Of a DNA stretch of 64,000 nt, positions 1 through 13,433 are shown piece after piece; position 1 is the first letter of the stretch, and each line of letters starts with the position of its first letter. A program made the translations under genes and the position numbers. Where the stretch lies: assembly GCA_030062745.1 (NCBI GenBank), contig CP099839.1:41589891-41653890 (forward strand), written 5' to 3'. The stretch comes from Capitulum mitella (lineage: Eukaryota; Arthropoda; Thecostraca; Pollicipedomorpha; Pollicipedidae). The notes under the pieces were generated by a model that saw nothing but the letters and a program-made list of their open reading frames with translations, did no database searches and was not told where the DNA came from.

Positions 1-2420
1 GTGGGCGTCGAACTGGACTGTCACGCCGTCTTTTTGGAGAGTGTAAGCCAAAGAGCACGTCGAGATCTGTGTATTAGCCTCACCGCTGTCTGGATTTTTT
101 GGGGAATTTGGGCATGCAAGGTCAAGGTCTATTGTCAGTCTGCCACTGCTGTCTGAAATTTGTCGGAAATTTCCGCACATAAGATCAACATTATGCACAC
201 GTGGGAACAGCCAAACAATATTTTTGGGTGACTGTATCAAATCAGAGCGTCTGGGGGCCACAGACATATAGAAGATGTCGCTTCTGGCTGTGACTGGTGT
301 GCAGGCCGGAGCAGCGGTGCCTCCTGCGTCCAGAGCAGGGTGCAGACAGTCGGGTGGGGCGGGGGGGACACCGCTGGGCTGCTCGCGGCAGGCCAGAGGC
401 CACCAGCGCGAGGGCGGAGCCTGACAGTGCTGTTTATGAGTCATTGTCGCCTGCAACCAGAGGTGTGGAAATCAAGCAAGTTTGTTCTGTGCGGGTAATA
501 ACCAGTGTTTAATATCGGAATCTGATTTCCGGCTTTTCAAAGATTTTCCGATTTCCGAATCGGAAATCGGTTGGACTTAGCACTTGTTTGTCGGAAAAAT
601 AGACAGCTTATTGCGAGCCAAGTGTCAAAAACTGTAACGAAACCAAATGTTGCTTAATATTCCAGTTATAAACTCAGCGGCAAGCATGGCATAAAATGAT
701 CGTTTTGATAGTCGTTCCACACCTTGGTTGGCTAAGCGTCTGCGCTTTGCAAGCCCAATTCAGCTCCACATCTTTAAAAACTCATATCCACATTGCATAC
801 ATTTGAGGTGAATCAAGACTATTGCTGGTCAGACCAGTTATTATGGACTTGAAAACAGGAATGCACCTCATTGGCTACAATTTCAGTGCCGTTATATCCC
901 AAAAGAACACAAAATATTATGCAACTGTTTTCCACAACAAACCAGTAGGCTTGGCTTAATGATCTTCGGTATTTTGCGATTTGCATATGGTCCGTAAATG
1001 CAGTTTTATGGAACTGTTGAGAGTGCTCAACCAGCTTTAGGGTCAATTCAGTCTCATACATTGCTCTTCGGTCAATCTTCAGTTTTGAGATCATGGGTTT
1101 GCCCATGCATCTCAGAGATATAGGTACAACATTGCCCCTATAGAAGGCACATGGATATTTCATGGCACTGCAAACTGGAAACCGGCCTTAATGTTTTGCA
1201 GATGACTCACAGCTATTTCACAGAGTGTACGAACTGTAAACATTCTTGATGTGTTAGGTAGCTCAAACACATTTTTCCCCATAACATTAGCGTGTAACGT
1301 AACTGCATGTCGGCGAATCTATCTGGTCAACGTTATATCCTGCTTACCTCCCACCATTAGATCTGCCTTACTTGTTTATATGGAATGATTGGATTCCCAG
1401 CCATACCTGTCATTTATTGTCTTGCGTCATGGTCTTCCCTGTTTTCACTGTTGTCAGTCCTATTTTGCGCGGTAGCCCAGGAAGATGTGCATTGTCATAT
1501 GGCTGTCCGTTAACCTACAGACCTACAAGATGGTGAAAAATCGCCAACAATCAACCATTTTTTTAGCATAGTTCTTCACTTAAATTTAATGTTGAGGAGA
1601 CTACGCAGGATGAACCACACATGTCAAGATAAATTGTACATTTGGGTTTAGAAGCGACGACACCGAATACCTTAATTGTAAGGCGAAGACGTAGGTGCGT
1701 AGGCGACGACAACGCGCAGTGAGTGGGCGGAGGACGGGGCTGCCATTTATTTATGGGATGTTGGTGACAGTGTTCATGCATTCCGCCTATGACCAGCGCT
1801 ACGGCCTTAAAAAGAAAATTTGGAAGACATGCTTGTTTCGTCTCTGTTTCCTTCAGCCATCACTGTAGTTCATTTTTGTACGAAAAAAAACATGCAATAC
1901 ATGTGGTCTTGGCTGTTTGCAGAGCGGAAGCAGACGTAACAATTCCAATAAAATGTATCGAAATTTTCTTGGACAGACTTGTATCCTTGACAGTCTTGGA
2001 CACTTACATGGCGTCCTCCTCGAAACTAAATCTGGAATTGATTTGAATGCTTCCAAAAATAATGACGCTAATAATAACAGGTGTATCCACAAGAACGCGG
2101 GGGCATCATCATCGTCTGCACCGGGGGGGGGGGCTGCTGGTAGGGCGCCGACGCTGGGACGGAGGTCTTTGCGAACGTCCGTGCCGGGTCGTCCTCGGTA
2201 GTGCCGGCGTCAGGCTGTTGACCGTCACGGCCGGCGTTACCGGGGTGTTATGCCGCGGCCGGTGTGTCCTGCAGCGGGAGCGGCACGTGCGCTGCGACGG
2301 CACTGCCGGAGACGTCCGCGCCGCGAGGGAAAGTCGGCACGTCCGCATCCGAGCGGCGCTTTCTGTGTCCAGTGTCGCCCGTTGCTCTCACTGCAGAGGT
2401 GGTTTTGAAATGCGGCCGTT
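1..2420. other. No recognised gene
   Basis: Unremarkable mixed composition, turning GC-rich after 2,090. Only short frames without domains. Holds the inverted repeat at 548 and an 11-G run at 2,123. Confidence 0.6.
548..570. repeat. Perfect 10-bp inverted repeat
   Basis: CCGATTTCCG-AAT-CGGAAATCGG. Related words (tcggaaat, gatttccgg) lie nearby at 150-180 and 510-535. Function unknown. Confidence 0.85.
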
Positions 2421-2426
2421 CCAGCC

Positions 2427-2681
2427 AGTAGCGTAGCCAGGATTTTTATGACGGGGTAGAGGGGTTAAAGGCTCAGCTAAAAAAGCTGATACCACTCTGA
2501 TCAGTTTATTTTAAACGAGGTTAAATTAATCATACGACATCGTACAAGAGGTGTTTTTTTATAAAAGTACATCACTTTTCAGTCCTTCTTTTAGAAATCA
2601 CTTCTGACAGTAGCCAATTTTGAGCAACCTCTCACCATGATTGATCCATCTGCCCCTCCCCTCCCCTCTGATTACGCTACT
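2427..2681. mobile_element. Short inverted-repeat (MITE-like) element, 255 bp
   Basis: The left end is AGTAGCGTAGCCAG (2,427-2,440). The right end, CTGATTACGCTACT (2,668-2,681), is its inverse with two mismatches. Each end has a G-rich stretch just inside (ggggtagagggg; inverted, gaggggaggggagggg). The interior is AT-rich and non-coding. The architecture fits a miniature DNA transposon. No clear target-site duplication is visible. Confidence 0.55.
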
Positions 2682-2689
2682 CGTACTGG

Positions 2690-4540
2690 CTGCTGGGTGA
2701 GCTTGGTACCGTCGGACATGACATTCAAGGACTGGGCAGAAGGCTGCCGCTAGTGTTCTGAACGCCGTCTTCGCGGATCGAATCGGGCAATCTGTGGGGG
2801 ACGACAGCGGGATTGATGGGCCCCTGGCAGTTTTCCGTCTGCTGCTCTCGATGCCGGGCTCATTGTAGCGCTTGCACCTGCAGAAGTATCTGTGCTCTGC
2901 GCCCATGCACGGTGTCGTCTTGTGGAGGATGTCGGCCCGAAGTGGTTGCAACACAGCTGGCGACGCCTGGGCTCCGGGTCCCCGGGTCCAATTAGATACG
3001 GGCTGAATTGATCAGTTGTCCCGCAGATTCGCGGGCATGCACGTGCCTGTCGCTGGTGCCACCGAGTGGCTGCTTCATGCTGGAAAAGGTGCGGGCGGTC
3101 GTCTTCGTCTGTCCCCGATTCGCTGGCTGGCTGGCACCGTGAAGTGGAGCCAGTGAGCAGGACTGTTTTAGATGTTTTGATGGATATCGTCAACAGTATT
3201 TTGGGAAACCGTCTCAAGTGTACCGACGTCCGACCGGTATTTTGAGATTTGCGTCACCTGCTCGGATTTGGAAGACGTTGTCCGTGATAAATGTGTCTGA
3301 CTCCCAAGGAAGCCTTGCTGCGATGCTTTATCTCCGTGATTGAACCTGGGCGTTTTGATGCGCCATGCGGTCAGCCCGAGGTTCGGCCCTCGTACCATCA
3401 CGGCGCGGCTGCTGCCGGCGGCGGCGGCGAGCCGGACGGTCATCCTGACTCGGCGCCACCGCCATGTGCACGTGCTTACACTGAGGGGTCGAGCGGCACG
3501 GTCGTCGCCGGTCCGCCGTCAGCCGCGTGCCCGGGCGGGGGAGGGGGACGAGGCTGCGGCCCGCGCTGTCCGCCAGTGGCGTCACTGTCACCCAGCTGCT
3601 GGTCACCTGTGCGTAACGAGCCGTGACGCTTCGTCGATGGCCGCCATAAACCGATCGGCGGCGCGAGCAATCACCTGTCGACGGCGGCGGAAGCCTACCC
3701 GCCGCCGGGGGGGAGGGGATCGGGGGCCGGCGCCGCCGGCCGCACCGTGCTCGATGTGGGTGGCCGGACGGGCAGGGAAAGGGTGCCGCACGGACAGACG
3801 AGGACGTTGAAGGGAGGATTGATGAGCCCGGTCGAGGTTGGACGGTTGGAGCTGTTGGCCGGAACGTGGCCTGCCCAGTGCAGGTGCCCTCGAAACCTGC
3901 GCGAGGGGGCGCGCGGAAGGAAGGGAGGGTAGGGGGAATCACTCGCGGGCGCTGTAAACAACGGTGTTGATTGTCGTACGATGGTCATGTGTCACCAGAA
4001 TCAATGTGTCGTTATCGGCTGTACTGCCTGGCCCGTGCCTGGGGTGGTGCAGCACAGCGTGGGTCCCCGGGAACCGACTTGTCGGACCCATGGGGTGGGG
4101 GCAGGGGAGGGGCCGTTTGCGTTGATGAGTACGGTCGTCGCTACTGGCCGCCACCCGACGGCGTTGTTTGACGCGGCGATGGCGTAGTTACCAAGGCCCT
4201 TTTGGCCCGTTACTTACGCGTTTTACGTTACGGTACGCAGTTCTTTGCGCCACGCGTGAACATTAGATAAATCGTGCTGAATTGCGCGCTAATGACCATA
4301 TTGTTTGAGGTCGCCATCCTGTACGATTGTTTGACTCACCTTGCAAATTAGGCTGCGGGCTCATTTTCTTAATCGGACGACGCTGGACAATGGCTGTTTT
4401 TATCGTGAGCGGGACGGTACACCCACAGCTCAATAACACCTTGCATATTTCAGTGTATGCATTTGAAGTGCGTGCGAGCGACGCAGGTCGGCGGCTGCCA
4501 CGCCGGCGCTCGCGCTGGCAATCAGGGAAAACGCCTTTGA
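2690..4540. other. No recognised gene
   Basis: GC rises from about 3,360. Overlapping frames on both strands (up to 204 codons) are not conserved-looking. Confidence 0.55.
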
Positions 4541-5094
4541 TAGTCCACAGCGTCGTTTGCGGCAGTGATAGCGAGCGGGCGGGGGTCCGCGCGAAAAACG
4601 GCGCGCCTGCGAACGGCCGGCTGCCCGGCGGCCGGGCCGAGCTGCGTGACATGCCCGATAACCAGCAGCCAGGCGGCGGCGGCGGCCCGGCTTCCGGTCA
4701 GATGGGACTGATCTGGCCGCCCGCGGCCGACACGCAGGCTGAGCGGCGGCCGGTGCGCCGACACGGGGGACGACACCCGTCCTCGTGACAGCTACACGTC
4801 GGCCGACGCCCGAGCCTCGTCGCTGACGCGACCGGCGTGCGTCGCCGGCGCGCTCGGCCGGGCGGCCCGATGTCGGCGTCTGCGGCCGGCCGGTGCGTGG
4901 GCGACGGGAGCGGCGGACCGGCCGTGCGGCGCCGGCAGACGCCGGCCCTGAGCGGCCGTCACGGCGCCCAGATAGGATCGCGGCCGTGATCTGGGCCCGT
5001 CCCCCGCCGGACAGCTGCCGGTCGCAGCCGTCCGCACCGGCCTGGCTTGGGCCGCGGCTCGGCGCCCGTCTCCGCCCGTCCGCAGCGCGGCCGC

Positions 5095-5420
5095 CGGAGG
5101 CCACGTCCGTGTTGGACCGTCCACGTCCCTGTCAGGCCGTCCACGTCCGTGTCCGTCCGTCCGCGACCAGGCCGCCCACGTCAGCGCTGGTCCGCCCCGG
5201 ATGCCACGGTACAGACGGGTCCTTCCGCGCCCGTCCATGCACGGCCGCCGACGCGTCCTCTTATCGGCCGGAGCGGTCCACCCCATCCTTCCACCCACGT
5301 CTGGACAGCGAACGTCCGCGCCCGTCCACACCGGACCAATCGTGGACGTCAGTGGTCCGGGTGCACGCACGGCCGACCGTCCACGGCAGCGCGTCCACGG
5401 TCGGAGCGGCGGCGTCCACT
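5095..5420. repeat. Degenerate GTCCACGTCC-rich repeat
   Basis: Repeated short words such as cgtccacgtccgtg, cgtccgtccg and gcccgtccac without a fixed period. It looks like an old, eroded minisatellite within the GC island. Confidence 0.5.
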
Positions 5421-7339
5421 CTCTGCACGCGCCGGCGGGCGTTTTTGCGGGCGTCGCAGCCGTGCCGAGTGGATGACAAGTGGCCCGGTGCGGCCGCCGC
5501 CCCTGCCCGGCTGCCAGCAGCGCGCGCAGGTGCACGCCGCCGCGCCGCCGCAGCCAGCCGCCTTGACATTCTGCCAGCGTCCAGGTATCGGCTGCCGCTT
5601 GTTCACGTGACGGCATTCGACGTTTTTGCCTGGTGTAGTATTTTTTTGTCGAACGCTGGATGCGCGGTGGCTGGCGAAGGAGCAGTGCATTGTGTCGCAC
5701 GAATTGCGTGGTATGCCAGGCTACATGCGGCTGGGGCGGCCGGCTGGTGGTGTCGGCGTTCTGCAAGGAAAGCAGAACGGAGGAGGGGCCCGGTAGCCGC
5801 GAATTCCGCGGATTTTGCGCCGCATGCAAGACAAGACCAGGGAATTCGGAAAACGAGCGGAGCCATGTCGGCCGGGTGTTTGGCCTGTGTCGCGGGCCGT
5901 GCAGTGCTGCTGTGACCAGCTGCAGTGTCCGGACCGGCCGCTGCACCGACACATTCCGACGCGCCGACAGCGGCGACGGCCGCCGCCCGCCGTCTGACCG
6001 GCTCACGGACGGGCGAACGCGGCTCAGGACTCCGGCACCCACCGCCCTGACCCACCCCCGCCCGTCCAGCCGCGACCCGGGGATCCGCGCGGGTCGGATC
6101 GGTTCGGGTCGGCCGTGGAGAGAGATGGGATCGTGGATGAACCGGTCCCCTTGAGAAGGAGGAAAAACGGCGCCTTTGGCGCTCCTCGGGCCTATTCGGT
6201 GCCCTTTTGGCGGTCCTGGCCGCCGGTGTACCCGGCCCGGCGTGATCCCTGTGACCTAGCGGTGCCTGCCAGGTCTCGGAGGCTGTCGGCCGCTGTGCGG
6301 AGGTCCGCCGTCGCCGCCGCCTCAGATTGACTGGTGACGCGTGGACCTGACTCATCTGCCGCCGTCGGGCGCTGTTCTGCCGGGCATTATGTAAAGCGTC
6401 GGCCGGCAATTCCGGGCCGCTCCCGCGGCGGTGGCCGGCCGGCCGCGGCCCGGACGGGTGCCGGCTGGCTCCCAAAAACTCGGCCGCCTTACGTAAGGCG
6501 GCGGCGGCAGATCTGCCGCTCCGGGTCAGCCGTCGAACGGCGGCGGAATGCCGGCCCGGCCGCGCCGCAGGAACGGCGGCGGCGCGCTTTGTGGCCGGCC
6601 GTTTCCCAGCGCCGGGAGCCGGCCGGAGACAGCCGAGGACGGCTATTCACGGATGGTGCCGGCCGTGTTGTGGCGCGGCGGCCGCGCGGCGCCGATCCGT
6701 CAGCCTGTTTTTGATCGCCGTGACGGCCGACCTCTCGTCCGCCCCGCCGCGGGCGTCGCGGCCGACGCTCGAAAAACGACGCGCCGAAAAACGTGAGAAC
6801 CGGCGCCCGGCCGGCCTCCGCCGAGATGGTGGCCGTGACCCGGTCACGGGCGGGTCAGGTCGCCCGGGACCGACGGTGACCGGAGCGGGCCGTCCAGTCG
6901 GGGCCGGATCAGTCGGGGGCCCGGCTCCGGGCCGGCTGCGGCCGCAGTATCGTGAAGGACTGGGCCACTTGCCAGGGCATTGGAGGGGCGTTTACTGTTT
7001 ATCGTGGGTTGTTTGTTTTTCTAACACCGTGCTGCTCAGATCTGCTAGACGCTGAGAACTTTTTGCATTGCAACCGTGCTTCCCGAGGATTTCGATGTAG
7101 TTTGTGTTATAGCTGTGGCACTGTTGCTGCAGTATTTCCACTGGCTGTGGCATTTCATGTGGCTTTACCTACATGGTTTGTCCCCATTTTTATTTTGCGC
7201 CCAGAAAGCTGTTGCTGTTTGGATGTTTGATTGATGCATGCGTGCCTTACATCTGCGCCGTTGTCCGGACCAAAACTGCATGGGCGGGCCGTTCGTGAGT
7301 CACGCTGACCCGGCGTTTGTGGCTTTGTGGCTGTCGCTC

Positions 7340-7690
7340 GATCTCGGTTCCGGGAGCCCGGTCTAACGGTGGCTCCCTGTGCTTGGACTTTCTGGAGTTC
7401 TATCTTGATAACTCGGTTTGGCGACTCAACCGTCGTTACGGTACTTCTGTTTGCCACGGTGGCTCCGGAGACGGTGATTTTCGGTGCTTCTCTCGGCAGT
7501 TACATGTGACGGTGGCTCGCCCTGGCACCGTGGCTCTGTCATGGCAGCTCTGCCTGACGGTGGCTCGGTTGACGATGGCTTGGTCCTTCCCTCGGCAGTT
7601 ACGTGTGTTGGTGGATCGCTCTGTCGCGGTAAATGTCGTGACAGCTCTGCCTGACGGTGGCTCGATCTGACATGTCAGGTTTGTGTGGCG
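7340..7690. repeat. Eroded minisatellite with CTGACGGTGGCTCG core
   Basis: The core acagctctgcctgacggtgg recurs at about 7,545 and 7,640. Partial copies (aacggtggctcc, tgacggtggctcg, cacggtggctccgg) are scattered from 7,360. The spacing is irregular. Confidence 0.55.
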
Positions 7691-8459
7691 GCGGCTCTGT
7701 GTGTCTCGGTAGCCGTGGTGCCGTCACAGCAGCGCTGTCTGACGGCGCCCGGTTCCGCGGCGGCAGCTCCCCCTGACGGGGCCGGCCGGTTCCGTGACGG
7801 CGGCGCTGCCGGACGGCGGCCGGACATCTGTGGGGGGGGGGGGCTGCAGGCGGCGCGCCTGTCCCGCGCCGCCCGGACAGATAGCCATCTGGGACGCCGG
7901 GCCGGACCGGCCGCGGCCGGTGATAGACCAGCCACATAAAGAGCCGCGGAATAATACAGCCGGCTATCTGATGGCGGCCACGGGCGCGCTCAGGCGGCGG
8001 CCGGACGGCGGCGCGCCGCCCGCCGCACCGCCGGCCGGCCGCCCGGCCCGGCGCGGCCGTGCCGGCGCCGTGCCGGGCACGGAGCGGGCGGCGGCGGCGG
8101 CCGGCCGCCGCTGCTGGCGCCGCCGCTGGCCCGCTGTAGGCCGTAAAACCAGTAGCTGCCGAGGTGTCGGCTACACGGCCGCCGAACTGGTCGCCACATA
8201 ATCGCGGCCCCGTCCGGCTCTCTCCTTGTCAAACAGGCACCGCCGGCCGGTTCGGCGAACGCTGCTCGATGTCCGATGCCTGGCCGGCCGGCGCCTTTTT
8301 TTGGCGCGGCGGCGGCGCGACGGCGCGGCGGCCGGTCTGGTCCACGGTGACCGGGAGCCGGTCGTGCGGGCCCGCTTAGAGGCAGGCGAGACGCCGCTGC
8401 CGACCGGCGCCTGACGCGCTCCGCCCGCCGCTGACCTACGACGTGTTGCACGGCAGCGG

Positions 8460-11400
8460 CCGGATGTTATCGGCTGTTAATTATGTTGGTCGTGTCTGAA
8501 ATACCTGCCGGGCCGGGCCGACGGCAGTCGAATAAAGTCTTCTGGCGCGAACTGTCGTCCGGCCTGGCCTTGGCCTTCGGATTAACTGGGTGTATTTTAT
8601 CGATTGGCATAGCAGGCTAATGCAGAAGCCATGGGCCGTCGTGGAGTGAATTGGCGTAAGGTGGTATATCGCTGGACGTCGCTTGAATGAGTTTTGATTT
8701 TCTTATTATATCTTTGTGGATCTTGGTTGGAGTTTTTTATCGCTAACTATGAATGATTATGATGGCATTAGGGGCTGCTTAGCCTTGTCATTATTTTTAC
8801 TGACTGAAATGGCTGAAGGTCTGTTCTAACGAGACCAGTTTGTTTTCATGTGTGAAACAAATTGATGCCCAATTACTATTCTTGCACCATTTTATTCGAT
8901 TGGTTAATTCTTAAGAAACCGAGCAACCAGATATAGTCGGAGACAAGTGTTGTAGCATGTTTAAGAACGGTGTTTGTTGCAGGGATGAACCTCTAAATGA
9001 TGCAAGGAACAGCGGGGGCTATTGGTAATCGAATGTTGATTGACTGCCAGTAACTGCACAGACAATTACAGTTGTGATTTACGTGTCCTTTTCATCTTGC
9101 TTACGCCTTCCGAGCAATATGCAGGTTGCGCCTCCCGATCGAAGGTATGCTTGTCCTGACCAAGCAAGTGTTTCGGTCTTATGTACAGTACAAATGGTTA
9201 ACTTTGTCTACACGGGGTAAAAAAAAACTGGCGTGGAGATTTATTTATGGTGATTCCGGAACAGTAAAAACTATTACGCTAAGATTAGCAGCGCCATCAA
9301 ACTGTTAATGATCCTGTCATAAGCCAGTGTGGCACTTCAAGGTCAGCCAAGGTCATGTATCTTTTCTTCTCCAACTCAAAGGTTTTTTCAGATTATGTTC
9401 CTTAACCATCACCTTCACAGTTTCTTTACCATCAAACTGTTAATGAACCTGTCATAAGACCATGTGGCACACCAAGGTCAGCCAAGGTCATTTGCCTTTT
9501 TCTTCTCGAGATGAAAAGTTTTTTTTCATAGCATGTTTCTGCATGAGAATCTCACCTAAAACGCGATAAACACTGGATTATTTGCGATCTTGTAACGTGA
9601 AACATGCTGTCTATATGTTTTGTGTAATTTTCGCTGTTTTGCGTGACGACCTTCATCTCAGGTCATATTTTGCTGATTTGGCTGTAAAATGATAATCCAT
9701 GGAGTTTTGTCGGTGATAATTCCCAAATTGTGGCCTGGTTTTAAAAAGGGCTTGTTGCCGTGGATCGATGTCTACCTACGTGCGCTTTTAATCATAAAAT
9801 CGATATTCTCAAGGCTGGCGTTTGGGTGCCGAAACGAGGGCCATTGGCTTTTTGTTCGCAAGCTGTTTTTTTCGTGTCCAGGAGTGGGTGGCGCTGTAAA
9901 TGGACTCAATACTTGTTGCACAGAGCTGGATTCCTCTGTGCCGTTTTCTCCGGCTTTGGAGCCATTTTGCGCCGCACACGGAATCGGGCGGTTCCGGGGG
10001 AGCGTTGCTGCGCCGCGGAACTCCATGACGCGTCCTTCCTTGGCCGTCATACGCTTTCGACGTCGGGCTAGGTACGGGCACTAGCTCAGATATTGTCCAG
10101 TGTCCGACTCGCACCGAATCCTTTGTCCGTCTCCCTGTTCATTGGACCGCGATGGCAGCTACCGTACGCTTGCCGTGCTATGCATGCGTCGCAGGATATA
10201 ACCTTAACCCGCCATTGACTGGGGTATTTCGCCACCTACTATTGACAGGGGGGAGGTACCCCGTGTATCTCGAGAACCAATTGCATGATTCGACTGATTC
10301 AAACGGCTATCGATAGCACCGAACCGCGCGGTCCTGTGACAATATTTTTTCCAACTTTTCACCACTGATGACGTCACGGGTCAGGTCGTACACCCATAAG
10401 TGACCCTTTTCTCCAGAGTTGCCTAATCGCAATGAAAAGCAGACCGAGACTGAAGTCTGAATGGCAGAATGTCTGGCAGTTTGATCTCATATTCTGAGTG
10501 ACACCTGACCCAAGGCCATCAAAGGTCAAGATCGCAGTCGGGGTCGAATTTGACGTCCGTGATAACGAGTCATGCAAATGTTTTCTTACCCATTTGACTT
10601 GGGTTTTCTGAAAAGACACTAAGGAGCTTTGGGCACAGCAAAAGCTTTGAAATCGACCCAGTTGCCGTGCACATACAATATTGCAGAAAAGTCGGAGTAA
10701 CACGAGCACGCTAGTGACGTCCATGTGGCGCCTCTGGATGACCCTGCAAGTCAGTACATCCCATGTTGCACATTTTCACGGAATGTTGCACAACGTTGCA
10801 AACGCTAGTAATTCCAGACCGGTCACCCGGAACGTCAAACGGACGCTAAGCTGAACTCTGCATGAGACCGCCTTAGGTCAAACTACAAAAAAATGCTGCA
10901 TTGTTGCAGGGAACTGCTGTGTAAATTTCACGTGCATTATGTTGCAAGAGAACTCTATTATCTAGCTGGCCGTATCCGACAGTCAGTTTATTCAGTTCCG
11001 TTTCGAAAATGGACTGGACCTCACTGGACCCAGGAAATGCAGAATACATATTTGACCAAGGATGACCTAGCATGACGTCAGGGGTGCTCCATATTGCACT
11101 CTCAGGCCATGCTAATTTGTAATGCATGCACTGTGCATTACACTGTGCGTTGCACCATGCATTGTGAAAGCACGAACAGTATAGCAGCGGAGTAAAATTG
11201 GACGTTGAGTCGCAAAAGATGGTTGTCTTTATGACGTCCATTAGGACTTGACCTAAGTTGATCTCGTTTCCGAGTTGTTGGCAGTATGTGCACAACTGAT
11301 GAAACAAAAGCTGCCGAAAGTTTCAGGATGCTGCGTTTATGCGTTCTTGAGATTTCTAAAAATTGCGCCAGAGGAAGTATTATACGGCCCTTCTCCCCAG

Positions 11401-13150
11401 TCGTTGGCGGGTGAACGAGTGAAATGAAGAAAGATATTGTAAACCCAGCTTTGGAATATCTTTGATATGAACGTCACAGCACTTATTTTGATAAGTAACG
11501 AAATTTATCTTTTTTCGTCATTTCGTATTTTTCCGAAAAAAAACTATCTCGTTTTGTGCGCTTAGCTCGTTTCAAAACCACAAGTATTCAAGGTTCAAGG
11601 GCCAAAAAGCTCAAGAAGGCGTTAAGGTGCAAAAATGCCATCGAAACATATCTCAAAGCCACTCCACTCAACTAGCAATACTAAGTCCACAATCCACATG
11701 CACCTAAATAAAGCGTGCTGGTGCCATCCCGGCCACGCATAAAGCTAAAAAGTAGTTTTAAACGTTTTGCCAGTAGTGAAAGTCTATTTTTATAACTTTG
11801 CATTTGGGTTAAAGTTCTTTTGGAAACTTTGCACGTGATTATACGGCTGTGATGTCAAAGTTGCAAATATTTGGAAATCGGAGATCCAAGTCCTGTAGGG
11901 TATTGCCATCCTGCTGGCGCGCTCACCCGGGAGAGGGAAAATAAACTTCATATCACTTGCTATGTTCAAAAGGCATCATGGAGACAAGTCGAATTAAAAT
12001 ATGCATCCTTTAATTGGTGTAATGATGTTCTCGAAGTCTTCGCTGTCTTCTGCAATCTGTAAAATATGCGTGAAATCCGAAAATGATGTCGTGCCAATGT
12101 TTTTTTCTTTCCCTTCTGAAATCATGTATGCGAAACATGTGAGCCTAAAGTGACACCCAGTGATGTCTGTTGAACGCAGGCATCATGGGCGTTTTGTGGC
12201 AACTTCAGTTCAAAGAATAATTTTCGTAAGAGAGTTCTCTACCATAGCCCGTTGGACCTTACTCGGAAGGCTTATTGTACCAAATAGATAATATTCACTG
12301 AGACGTTTCAAAACTAGGAGCAACGAATAGTACGCCGGATTTCATTTCGTTTCTCAGTTTTCATTGGATTCAAGGTTCAATTCAGTTTTTTCAAGCAGTC
12401 GGCCGCCTTACTCAGGATTCTTACAAAAATGGCGTGATTCAGTATTCTAGTGTGCTTGGCTCCACCTCACGAACTGCCGTCCGTAGGCGTGATAGCCGTG
12501 TCATGAGACTCAACACGGCCGATTTTACCATGTCCTGTTCGGACTCGGCAGCCGTTTCTAGACGAACGAGGGCGTGAAACGCCCCCAACAACGTCCCGCC
12601 GTCAACACGGTATGATGCGTTGATGCGTTGTGCCAAATGCGGTGGCGGATTGCCAAGTTTTGCACATATTGTGGGCCATGTTGGGATTTGAATGGTGCTG
12701 CTTTCACGAAAATAGGAACCATGTGTTGTGCTAGCGACATTGCATCACCGGGTTGTGTGTTTCCAGACCATGCGTATTCACGAGCTGGTGAAGGGCACTT
12801 CAGACTACTCTTCGGTCTGCATATATTACATGCAGTAGTAAATGGCTAGAAGTGGTTTATGAACGCGAGCGTCAGTTGTGCTTGCTGCCCAGCGAAGGGT
12901 TACTACTCATGCTGGCAGCCTTGGTTCTTCAGTATGGCTGTGCATGGGTAGACGCAGTACAGCACTGCACTGCGTGCATATGCACTGTGTTGCCGTCTTT
13001 GTCGAGGCGCATCGTTTTTTCAGTGTGCAGATCTGTGCATGCTGTGTCCATGTTTCTGTCACATACAGCGATGCATTGTGACTGCGTGGGTGATGCATGT
13101 GCCAGTTATCAGTGATTTTGCGTCAAATTAACCATTCCTTGTACGGATTG
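8460..13150. other. Upstream sequence without a recognised gene
   Basis: AT-richer than its neighbours, with short frames only. Apart from the 135-bp direct repeat at 9,295, there are scattered AGGTCA/TGACCT and tgacgtca words (10,370-10,560, 11,050-11,240), as in eroded dispersed repeats. Confidence 0.55.
9295..9540 (+). repeat. Two-copy direct repeat, period 135 bp, with AGGTCA pairs
   Basis: The block starting catcaaactgttaatga at 9,295 recurs at 9,430. Each copy contains AGGTCA-GCCA-AGGTCA (9,340-9,355 and 9,475-9,490), followed by a pyrimidine tract and a T-rich stretch. The copies are about 80 percent alike by eye. It may be a duplicated piece of a dispersed repeat. Confidence 0.75.
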
Positions 13151-13433
13151 GCGGTGCATTGGGGTTTCCTGACAGCTGTCAGTCCCGATGGTCGGCTGTA
13201 ACGCCTGCGTTCGAGTGCTTCACCGGTACTTCCGTTAACAGTCGTTCTCCCTGCCCGGAGGTCGGGCGGCAGATTCTGCCAGCTGCGCTGTCCCCGTGCT
13301 CAATGCCGAGATCGGCGGTCCCTGTGCCAGTGGGACCGGTCCGTATCAGCTGCGGTGGGCCGACGACCGTACCCACGGGGGCGGCCACGCCACGCCCGCT
13401 CACGTGACCGTGTCTGCTTCAGCGGCAGCGGTC

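Larger units (their letters stand above)
4550..8450. other. Large GC-rich, CpG-rich island upstream of BRIP1
   Basis: Nearly 4 kb dominated by CGG, GCC and CGGCCGG words, in contrast to the roughly balanced flanks. Long open frames exist on both strands (up to 416 codons on the reverse strand at 4,792-6,042), but none shows a recognisable domain. They overlap each other and follow composition. Two minisatellite-like stretches lie inside. It could hold promoters or exons of an upstream gene; none can be supported. Confidence 0.6.

Noticed and set aside
4430..6475. Large reverse-strand frames (up to 416 codons) in the first GC island
   Set aside because: Arg/Pro/Ala-rich products, overlapping open frames on both strands and no recognisable domain: a composition effect.
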